A DNA stretch of 12,793 nucleotides from an uncultured Actinomycetes bacterium (GTDB lineage Bacteria > Actinomycetota > Actinomycetes > Nanopelagicales > Nanopelagicaceae), in the NCBI GenBank assembly GCA_903918325.1, contig CAIXDY010000027.1, forward strand, positions 1 to 12,793. Reading direction: 5' to 3'. The position numbers were made by a program, and so were the translations under genes. Within the stretch, counting starts at the first letter, position 1; every line of letters starts with the position of its first letter. The notes beneath the pieces are model-generated. The model was given only the letters and a program-made list of their open reading frames with translations, was not told the DNA's origin and made no database searches. This document shows positions 7,080-12,793 of this stretch, one piece after another.

Positions 7080-7844
7080 GTGTTACTAACAATTGACGTA
7101 GGTAATACCAACACCGTACTTGGAATTTTTAAGGGCGATGAGTTGGAACGCTCATGGCGCGTAAAAACTGACCCCCGCAGCACTGCCGATGAACTCTGGT
7201 TGCAGTACCGATCATTAGTCGATGGCTATGCAATTACTGGCCTTTCTATTTGTTCAACGGTGCCAGCCACGCTACGTGAGCTGCGCACAATGATTGATGA
7301 TTACTTCTCAGACATTCGAGTAACAATTGTTGAACCCGGCATTAAGACCGGCGTTCCATTATTAGTAGATAATCCAAAGGAAATTGGTGCTGACCGAATT
7401 GTTAATACTTTGGCGGCACACACACTTTATGGCGGTCCAGCCATCGTGGTGGATTTCGGCACATCGACAAATCTTGATGTGGTTTCGCCTAAAGGTGAGT
7501 TCCTGGGTGGTGCACTTGCACCAGGAATTGAAATCTCAGTTGATGCTTTAGCTGCACGTGCCGCGCAACTTCGAAAAGTTGAATTAGTGCGCCCTAAGAA
7601 TGTTATTGGGAAAAATACTGTTGAAGCTTTGCAGTCCGGAACTATCTTTGGTTTTGCTGGACAGGTTGATGGTCTTGTTGATCGCATTTCTGCAGAACTC
7701 CTTGAATCGTATTCTGATGCGCCAACGGTTATTGCGACTGGCGGCTTAGCGCCGTTAATTATCGGCGTTTCTGAAACTATCGACCATCATGAGCCGGATT
7801 TAACACTTATTGGCCTCCGTTTAATTCACGAACGAAATGCCTGA
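7080..7844 (+). CDS. coaX: Type III pantothenate kinase (CoaX)
   Basis: Encodes a 254-residue kinase that phosphorylates pantothenate, the first committed step to coenzyme A. Type III features are visible: DVGNTN (6-11) for nucleotide phosphates, EIGADRI (101-107), VDFGTSTN (124-131) with the likely catalytic Asp125, GGALAPGI (143-150) and ATGG at 219-222. Type III kinases need a monovalent cation and, unlike type I (CoaA), are not strongly inhibited by CoA. Length is typical. The start is GTG, immediately after the panC stop, with a strong purine-rich ribosome binding site inside panC, so the two CoA-pathway genes are co-expressed. The gene ends 22 bases before the preferred lysS start. Confidence 0.96.
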   Translation: MLLTIDVGNTNTVLGIFKGDELERSWRVKTDPRSTADELWLQYRSLVDGYAITGLSICSTVPATLRELRTMIDDYFSDIRVTIVEPGIKTGVPLLVDNPKEIGADRIVNTLAAHTLYGGPAIVVDFGTSTNLDVVSPKGEFLGGALAPGIEISVDALAARAAQLRKVELVRPKNVIGKNTVEALQSGTIFGFAGQVDGLVDRISAELLESYSDAPTVIATGGLAPLIIGVSETIDHHEPDLTLIGLRLIHERNA

Positions 7845-7850
7845 ACCGTC

Positions 7851-7856
7851 TAGACT
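7851..7856 (+). promoter_or_regulatory. Candidate -10 element for lysS
   Basis: TAGACT fits TAnnnT and ends 10 bases before the preferred lysS ATG at 7867, so the message would have almost no leader. No Shine-Dalgarno sequence precedes that ATG or the alternative one at 7837. If used, a transcript from here could not make the longer form starting at 7837. Motif and spacing evidence only. Confidence 0.4.
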
Positions 7857-7866
7857 TCCCAACATT

Positions 7867-9372
7867 ATGAGTACTGAGAACACACCTATCGACGAGGATC
7901 TGCCCGAGCAGCTTCGCATCCGCCGTGAAAAGCGTGCGGCTTTGCTAGCTAACGGTATCGAGCCTTATCCAGTATCAGTACCCCGCACTTCGACTTTAAA
8001 GCAAGTGCGTGAGAAGTATGCAGCTTTAGAAATTGATGTTGCCACTGGTGACATCGAATCTTTAACTGGACGCATTATCTTCAAGCGCGACACAGGAAAA
8101 CTTTGTTTTGCGACTTTGCGTGAAGGTGATGGAACCGAACTTCAAGCGATGTTTTCATTAGACAAAATTGGCCAAGAATCTATTGATTCATGGAAATCAG
8201 ATATTGATCTAGGTGACATTGTTTCTGTCACTGGCGAAATCATTACGTCAAAGCGCGGAGAACTTTCTATTCTGGCTAACTCTTGGGCGCTTGCATCTAA
8301 GTCACTTCGCCCTTTGCCAAATGATCACAAACCAATGTCTGAAGAAACGCGCGTACGTATGCGTTATGTGGATTTAATTGTGCGACCTGAAGCGCGTTCA
8401 AATGCCCGACTTCGTCCACAAGTAATGCGCTCTCTCCGTGAAACTTTTGCAAAGGAAGATTTCATCGAAGTAGAAACACCAATGTTGCAGGTCATGCATG
8501 GTGGTGCGGCGGCTCGACCATTTAAATCTTTCTCAAATGCTTATGACATGGAATTATTTTTACGCATCGCCCCAGAGCTTTTCTTAAAGCGTTGCGTAGT
8601 TGGTGGAATTGAACGGGTCTTTGAGATCAACCGAAATTTCCGCAATGAAGGCGCCGATTCATCACACTCACCTGAATTTGCAATGATCGAGAGTTATCAG
8701 GCTTACGGTGACTGGCGATCAATCGCCGATTTAACGCGCAAACTTGTTCAAGATGCCGCTATGGCTGTAGCTGGTTCACATGTTGTCACTCATCATGATG
8801 GTCGCCAAGCTGATTTAGGTGGAACGTGGCGCGAAATATCCTTATATGACGCTATATCTGAAGGCGTTGGTCAAAGCGTTACTGCGCTGACCACCATTGA
8901 TGAATTGAAAACCATCGCCACTAAATTAGGCATGAAGATTGATCCAAAGTGGATCACCGGAAAACTTGCCGAAGAAATCTTCGAACATGTGGCAAAAGAT
9001 CAATTAATTTCGCCGACTTTCGTGATGGGTTTCCCAGTAGATACTTCACCGCTTGTGCGTGCACACCGCGAACTTCCTGGCGTTGCCGAAAAATGGGATC
9101 TGTATGTTGATGGTTTCGAATTAGCAACAGGTTATTCAGAACTTATTGATCCAGTGATTCAACGCGATCGCTTAATTGAACAAGCCGGCCTTGGTTCAAA
9201 AGGCGACTTAGAAGCGATGCAAGTTGATGAAGATTTCTTGCGCGCAATGGAGTTTGCAATGCCGCCAACTGGCGGAATGGGAATGGGTGTTGATCGACTG
9301 TTGATGGCACTTACAGGACTTGGAATTCGCGAAACTATTTTGTTCCCATTAGTAAAACCAGAATCAGATTAA
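7867..9372 (+). CDS. lysS: Lysyl-tRNA synthetase, class II
   Basis: Encodes a 501-residue class II enzyme that charges tRNA-Lys; acts as a cytosolic dimer. An N-terminal OB-fold for the anticodon covers roughly residues 57-150. The catalytic core shows motif 1 around EVETPMLQ, motif 2 FRNEGADSSHSPEF (258-271) and motif 3 GMGMGVDR (470-477). I chose the ATG at 7867 because it gives the MSTEN...DLPEQ...RREKR beginning typical of actinobacterial LysS and sits just after a -10-like TAGACT. An in-frame ATG at 7837 would add ten residues and overlap coaX by 8 bases; neither start has a clear ribosome binding site. The coaX-lysS order is conserved in actinobacteria. The next gene starts 2 bases after the stop. 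Confidence 0.95.
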   Translation: MSTENTPIDEDLPEQLRIRREKRAALLANGIEPYPVSVPRTSTLKQVREKYAALEIDVATGDIESLTGRIIFKRDTGKLCFATLREGDGTELQAMFSLDKIGQESIDSWKSDIDLGDIVSVTGEIITSKRGELSILANSWALASKSLRPLPNDHKPMSEETRVRMRYVDLIVRPEARSNARLRPQVMRSLRETFAKEDFIEVETPMLQVMHGGAAARPFKSFSNAYDMELFLRIAPELFLKRCVVGGIERVFEINRNFRNEGADSSHSPEFAMIESYQAYGDWRSIADLTRKLVQDAAMAVAGSHVVTHHDGRQADLGGTWREISLYDAISEGVGQSVTALTTIDELKTIATKLGMKIDPKWITGKLAEEIFEHVAKDQLISPTFVMGFPVDTSPLVRAHRELPGVAEKWDLYVDGFELATGYSELIDPVIQRDRLIEQAGLGSKGDLEAMQVDEDFLRAMEFAMPPTGGMGMGVDRLLMALTGLGIRETILFPLVKPESD

Positions 9373-9374
9373 TT

Positions 9375-9869
9375 ATGGAAATTCGCCCAGCTCAAACGAG
9401 CGATATTAAAGGTATCCGTGCACTCATTGATTCTTATGCACCCCAAGGTCGCTTGCTTACTAAAGAGACTGTAACGCTCTATGAAAGTGTTCAAGAGTTC
9501 ACCGTTGCAATTGAAAATAATGAAGTTGTTGGTTGCGGGGCTCTGCACGTGCTGTGGGAAGATTTAGCCGAAGTTCGTACCGTTGCCGTGATTGAATCAA
9601 TGCGTGGCCAAGGTGTGGGACATAAAATTCTGGACTCAATTGTTTCGCGCGCCCAGAACTTAGGAGTGAAACGGATTTTTTGTTTAACTTTTGAAACTCG
9701 ATTCTTTGGTGCCCATGGTTTTGAAGTTATTGAGGGCACTCCAGTTGATCCAGATGTCTATGCCGAGCTTTTGCGCTCCTATGACGCTGGTGTGGCCGAA
9801 TTCTTGGATCTCGAGTCGGTGAAGCCAAATACCTTGGGCAACACCCGAATGCTCAAAATACTCGCCTAG
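9375..9869 (+). CDS. argA: Amino-acid N-acetyltransferase, short GNAT N-acetylglutamate synthase
   Basis: Encodes a 164-residue GNAT-fold protein. The whole length resembles, from memory, the short Mycobacterium ArgA (Rv2747): shared blocks include VTLYE.VQEF, VVGCGALHVLW, EVRTVAV, LTFET.FF..HGF, EGTPV, SYD.GVAEFLDL and VKPN.LGN.RML. The acetyl-CoA loop RGQGVG is at residues 77-82. Such enzymes acetylate L-glutamate (or L-glutamine) to begin arginine synthesis and lack the amino-acid-kinase domain of E. coli ArgA, so arginine feedback would have to work differently. It starts 2 bases after lysS and is probably translated from the same message. No other arginine gene is near. The GNAT family is certain; the substrate rests on family similarity. 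Confidence 0.85.
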   Translation: MEIRPAQTSDIKGIRALIDSYAPQGRLLTKETVTLYESVQEFTVAIENNEVVGCGALHVLWEDLAEVRTVAVIESMRGQGVGHKILDSIVSRAQNLGVKRIFCLTFETRFFGAHGFEVIEGTPVDPDVYAELLRSYDAGVAEFLDLESVKPNTLGNTRMLKILA

Positions 9870-9996
9870 ATTTAGTGATTTCCGGGCATAAATCGCCCAC
9901 CCATTGGGTTGTAAAAGTCAGTAGCTTTCCACCTCGCGAGCGTGACCCTGCAGGTATTAGGCTAATCATGAAGACCACAGGAAGAGAGCCCCGCCC
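9870..9996 (+). promoter_or_regulatory. clpC promoter region
   Basis: This 127-base gap is the longest in the window. It holds a -10-like TAGGCT at 9958-9963, a form common in Streptomyces promoters, which would start transcription near 9970. A purine-rich GAAGAGAG at 9981-9988 can serve as ribosome binding site for the ATG at 9997. A perfect 8-base palindrome CTCGCGAG at 9933-9940 lies over the expected -35 zone, and a near-palindrome ACCCATTGGGT is at 9899-9909. The ClgR box (CGC-N5-GCG) that drives clpC in other actinobacteria is not evident. No gene is supported in the gap. Confidence 0.5.
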
Positions 9997-12498
9997 ATGT
10001 TTGAGCGCTTTACAGACCGAGCCCGCCGCGTTGTTGTGCTGGCCCAAGAAGAAGCTCGCATGCTCAATCACAACTACATCGGCACCGAACACATCTTGTT
10101 GGGCTTAATCCATGAAGGTGAAGGCGTTGCCGCTAAAGGTCTTGAGTCACTTGGAATCTCACTTGAAGGCGTTCGCGCACAAGTGGAAGAAATTATTGGT
10201 CAAGGGCAACAAGCCCCAAGCGGACATATTCCATTTACTCCACGTGCAAAGAAAGTTCTAGAACTTTCACTTCGTGAAGCGTTACAACTTGGTCACAACT
10301 ACATTGGTACCGAACATATTTTGCTTGGTCTTATTCGCGAAGGCGAAGGCGTTGCGGCACAAGTTCTTGTAAAACTTGGTGCTGATTTAAATCGTGTTCG
10401 TCAACAAGTTATTCAATTACTTTCTGGTTACCAAGGTAAAGAAGCCGTTACACAAGGCGGACCTGCTGAAGGCACGCCATCGACATCATTAGTTCTTGAT
10501 CAATTTGGTCGCAATCTGACACAAGCTGCACGCGAAGGAAAGCTCGATCCAGTTATTGGTCGCGAAAATGAAATTGAACGCGTGATGCAAGTTCTTTCAC
10601 GTCGCACAAAAAATAACCCAGTTCTTATTGGTGAACCAGGTGTTGGTAAAACTGCGGTTGTCGAAGGCTTGGCGCAAGCAATTTACAAGAACGACGTGCC
10701 AGAGACTTTGAAAGATAAGCAGCTGTACTCACTAGACCTTGGCGCACTTGTAGCAGGTAGCCGATACCGCGGAGATTTCGAAGAGCGCTTGAAGAAAGTT
10801 CTTAAAGAGATCAAAACTCGTGGAGACATCATTCTTTTCATCGATGAAATTCACACCCTTGTTGGTGCTGGAGCTGCTGAAGGTGCAATTGATGCAGCAA
10901 GCATTTTGAAGCCAATGTTGGCTCGCGGTGAATTACAGACAATCGGTGCAACAACTCTTGATGAGTATCGCAAGCATGTTGAAAAAGATGCTGCACTTGA
11001 GCGTCGCTTCCAACCAATTCAAGTTAAAGAGCCATCGGTTGCGCACACAATCGAAATTTTGAAGGGTCTTCGCGATCGCTACGAAACTCACCACCGTGTT
11101 TCAATTACTGATGGCGCATTAGCTGCAGCAGCAAATCTTGCAGACCGTTATGTTTCAGATCGTTTCTTGCCAGATAAGGCAATCGATCTAATCGATGAAG
11201 CAGGTTCTCGTCTTCGCATTAAGCGCATGACTGCCCCCGCTGAATTACGCGCATTTGATGACAAAATCGCTGATGCCCGTAAGGAAAAAGAATCTGCCAT
11301 TGATGGTCAGGATTTCGAAAAGGCAGCATCACTTCGCGATAAAGAAAAATCTCTTATTGCCGAAAAGCATGAAGCTGAAAAGAATTGGAAAGCAACCGAT
11401 CTAGATAAGGTCACTGAAGTTGATGAAGAACTCATCGCTCAAGTTCTTTCTGCATCTACTGGAATTCCAGTCTTCAAGTTGACTGAAGAAGAAACTGCAC
11501 GCCTTCTTCGCATGGAAGATGAACTCCACCACCGCGTTATTGGCCAAGATCAAGCGATTAAGGCACTTTCACAAGCAATCCGCCGTACACGCGCTGGACT
11601 TAAAGATCCTCGCCGTCCTGGTGGATCATTTATCTTCGCTGGTCCATCTGGAGTTGGTAAGACTGAACTTTCACGCACACTTGCTTCATTCCTTTTCGGA
11701 GATCAAGATGCGCTGATTCAACTTGATATGTCTGAATACTCAGAGCGTCACACCGCATCACGTTTGTTCGGTGCACCTCCAGGGTATGTTGGTTACGACG
11801 AAGGTGGACAGCTAACTGAAAAAGTTCGTCGCCGCCCATTCTCAGTTGTTCTTTTCGATGAAATCGAAAAAGCACACCCAGATATCTTCAACTCACTTCT
11901 TCAAGTTCTTGAAGATGGTCGCCTAACTGATTCACAGGGACGCACCGTTGACTTCAAAAACACCGTGATCATCATGACTACAAACCTTGGTACTCGCGAT
12001 ATCTCAAAGAGTCTTGGTCTTGGCTTTGCTAATAGCGATGACGACCAGACAAATTACGAACGCATGAAGGGCAAAGTAAATGACGAACTTAAGACTCATT
12101 TCCGCCCTGAATTCCTGAACCGTATCGATGATGTCATTGTCTTCCACCAGTTGACTAAGGATCAGATTATTCAAATCGTTGATTTGATGATCAAGAACCT
12201 TGATGATCGTTTACAAGCAAAAGATATGGGCATTGAATTAACTCCTGCAGCTAAGGATCTTCTTGCTGCTCGCGGTTACGACCCACTTCTTGGTGCACGA
12301 CCATTGCGTCGCACAATTCAACGTGAGATTGAAGATGCACTGTCAGAGCGCATCTTGTTCGGCGAACTAAAGGCCGGCGAAATCATCGTTGTTGATGCAG
12401 AGGGCGAAGGCGCAGATGCGGTCTTTACTTTCAAGGGTGCAGCTAAGGCAACCATGCCTGATTCACCTGAAGATCTTGCTGAAGCACCAACTGCTTAA
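9997..12498 (+). CDS. clpC: ATP-dependent Clp protease ATPase subunit ClpC
   Basis: Encodes an 833-residue Hsp100 unfoldase that feeds substrates into ClpP; central to protein quality control in actinobacteria. Order of parts: two Clp-N repeats (about 1-145), each with NYIGTEHILLGLI (26-38 and 101-113); first AAA+ domain with Walker A GEPGVGKT (212-219) and Walker B FIDEIH (281-286); a middle domain with a UVR-like FEKAASLRDKEKSL (440-453); second AAA+ domain with Walker A GPSGVGKT (549-556), pore motif GYVG (596-599), Walker B VVLFDEIEKAH (617-627), the ClpP-docking LGF (675-677), and FLNRID (707-712) with the arginine finger region. The acidic, Pro/Ala-rich tail is typical. Phe2 and Phe80, which line the cyclomarin site in Mycobacterium ClpC1, are present. 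It has its own promoter region and a strong terminator, so it is likely also a single-gene unit. Confidence 0.97.
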   Translation: MFERFTDRARRVVVLAQEEARMLNHNYIGTEHILLGLIHEGEGVAAKGLESLGISLEGVRAQVEEIIGQGQQAPSGHIPFTPRAKKVLELSLREALQLGHNYIGTEHILLGLIREGEGVAAQVLVKLGADLNRVRQQVIQLLSGYQGKEAVTQGGPAEGTPSTSLVLDQFGRNLTQAAREGKLDPVIGRENEIERVMQVLSRRTKNNPVLIGEPGVGKTAVVEGLAQAIYKNDVPETLKDKQLYSLDLGALVAGSRYRGDFEERLKKVLKEIKTRGDIILFIDEIHTLVGAGAAEGAIDAASILKPMLARGELQTIGATTLDEYRKHVEKDAALERRFQPIQVKEPSVAHTIEILKGLRDRYETHHRVSITDGALAAAANLADRYVSDRFLPDKAIDLIDEAGSRLRIKRMTAPAELRAFDDKIADARKEKESAIDGQDFEKAASLRDKEKSLIAEKHEAEKNWKATDLDKVTEVDEELIAQVLSASTGIPVFKLTEEETARLLRMEDELHHRVIGQDQAIKALSQAIRRTRAGLKDPRRPGGSFIFAGPSGVGKTELSRTLASFLFGDQDALIQLDMSEYSERHTASRLFGAPPGYVGYDEGGQLTEKVRRRPFSVVLFDEIEKAHPDIFNSLLQVLEDGRLTDSQGRTVDFKNTVIIMTTNLGTRDISKSLGLGFANSDDDQTNYERMKGKVNDELKTHFRPEFLNRIDDVIVFHQLTKDQIIQIVDLMIKNLDDRLQAKDMGIELTPAAKDLLAARGYDPLLGARPLRRTIQREIEDALSERILFGELKAGEIIVVDAEGEGADAVFTFKGAAKATMPDSPEDLAEAPTA

Positions 12499-12514
12499 TA
12501 TTTAACGGCATTAA

Positions 12515-12547
12515 CCCCCTCCGAGTATTCACTCTGGGGGGGATTTT
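12515..12547 (+). terminator. Rho-independent terminator after clpC
   Basis: Five C residues, TCC, then GAGT (12515-12526) pair with ACTC, T and seven G residues (12531-12542) around a four-base ATTC loop. The stem has one mismatch (C12522 with T12535) and one T-G wobble, and is followed by TTTT and a T-rich stretch. It lies 16 bases past the clpC stop and is the only clear intrinsic terminator in the window. Confidence 0.88.
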
Positions 12548-12551
12548 GCTT

Positions 12552-12557
12552 TACCTT
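12552..12557 (+). promoter_or_regulatory. Candidate -10 element for the leaderless last gene
   Basis: TACCTT fits TAnnnT and is exactly 6 bases before the ATG at 12564, the same spacing as at tilS. No ribosome binding site is present. The -35 zone would fall inside the clpC terminator hairpin, so the two signals overlap closely. Confidence 0.45.
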
Positions 12558-12563
12558 GTCACT

Positions 12564-12793
12564 ATGCGCAGAGCTCCAATATGGATGGTGGCGGTCGCTT
12601 TAATTTCTATTTTCTCAACGCAAATATCTTTTGCGGCAATTACTCCTGGTTCTAAATGTACAAAGGTTGGCGTAACTGCAACATCGAGCGGTAAAAAATA
12701 CACATGTGTGAAAAGTGGCAAGAAGTTGGTGTGGAATAAAGGCGTAGTAATCCCAACACCAACACCAACACCAACACCAACACCAACACCAAC
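12564..12793 (+). CDS. Secreted Cys-module protein with Pro-Thr repeat, N-terminal part
   Basis: Partial gene, cut by the right edge after 76 codons. Residues 1-24 form a Sec signal peptide: basic MRR, a hydrophobic core, and a likely signal peptidase I site after SFA (A24). The mature part begins with a small module of about 35 residues with two cysteines, Cys32 and Cys48, and the pattern GSKC-KVG-T...GKKYTC-K-GKKLVWNKG, which I recall as frequent in secreted or surface proteins of acI-type and related actinobacteria; its function is unknown to me. It is followed from residue 64 by a (Pro-Thr)n linker, seven prolines visible, that continues past the window. Such linkers usually join a surface module to a larger exported domain, which is not visible, so no overall function can be given. 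The start has no Shine-Dalgarno site but a -10-like TACCTT six bases upstream. Confidence 0.82.
   Translation, partial: MRRAPIWMVAVALISIFSTQISFAAITPGSKCTKVGVTATSSGKKYTCVKSGKKLVWNKGVVIPTPTPTPTPTPTP
12753..12793 (+). repeat. Tandem hexanucleotide (CCAACA)n encoding Pro-Thr
   Basis: Six full copies and a 5-base partial copy of CCAACA, perfect at the DNA level, run to the window end. Each unit encodes Pro-Thr. Because the unit is six bases long, gain or loss of copies keeps the frame and only changes linker length. The full copy number is unknown since the repeat continues beyond the window. Confidence 0.95.

Noticed and set aside
9882..9909. Intrinsic terminator after argA
   Set aside because: Small GGGC/GCCC and ACCC/GGGT hairpins are possible, but both are weak and no T-tract follows.
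9933..9942. ClgR or HspR operator upstream of clpC
   Set aside because: The CGC-GA-GCG element has a 2-base rather than a 5-base gap, and no CTTGAGT-N7-ACTCAAG repeat is present.
9875..10108. A 77-codon open frame starting with GTG in the clpC upstream gap
   Set aside because: Its second half overlaps clpC in another frame, the translation is Pro/Ser/Arg-rich with no recognisable motif, and the gap looks like a promoter region.
10072..10359. Near-identical 21-residue repeats in the start of clpC
   Set aside because: This is the known internal duplication of the Clp-N domain, not a recent repeat; the DNA copies differ at many third positions.
12753..12793. Possible CRISPR-like array at the right edge
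   Set aside because: The repeats are contiguous 6-base units with no spacers and lie in frame within a coding sequence.

Overview
The window is a compact, almost entirely plus-strand block of housekeeping genes from a low-GC actinobacterium. The gene order tilS-hpt-ftsH-folE-folP-folB-folK-panC-coaX-lysS-clpC is a reduced form of the chromosomal neighbourhood known from Streptomyces and Mycobacterium. The AT-leaning base composition, tiny intergenic gaps, missing accessory genes and a secreted protein with a Cys-Cys 'GKKYTC...LVWNKG' module fit a streamlined freshwater lineage such as the acI group (Nanopelagicales). That placement is inference from composition, order and remembered family sequences; no search was run.

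Layout. Bases 1-506 are the C-terminal part of a secreted NlpC/P60 (RipA-like) cell-wall peptidase. Bases 516-2026 hold tilS (tRNA-Ile lysidine synthase) and hpt (purine salvage). ftsH (2062-4116) encodes the membrane AAA+ zinc protease and overlaps folE. The next four genes (folE, folP, folB, folK; 4103-6277) cover most of tetrahydropterin and dihydropteroate synthesis and are joined by short gaps or ATGA overlaps. panC and coaX (6324-7844) are two steps of the pantothenate-to-CoA route. lysS (from 7867) is followed after 2 bases by a short N-acetylglutamate synthase of the GNAT family (argA type). After a 127-base gap comes clpC (9997-12498), ended by a strong intrinsic terminator. A new gene for a secreted Pro-Thr-repeat protein starts at 12564 and runs off the window end inside a hexanucleotide repeat.

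Expression. Only one clear terminator is present, so most of the block could be co-transcribed, with internal promoters. Three gene starts (tilS, lysS and the last gene) have a TAnnnT -10 element only 6-10 bases before the ATG and no Shine-Dalgarno sequence. This is the layout of actinobacterial leaderless mRNAs. Others (hpt, panC, coaX, clpC) have purine-rich ribosome binding sites.

I see no mobile element, CRISPR array, RNA gene or defence system. The most notable points are the leaderless promoter pattern, a sharp GC-rich block in the 3' end of tilS, the absence of lsr2 and several usual operon members, a PanC lacking its N-terminal leader segment, a lysine-rich N-terminal tail on FtsH, and the repeat-bearing secreted protein at the edge. 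I do not see evidence for a wholly new system here.
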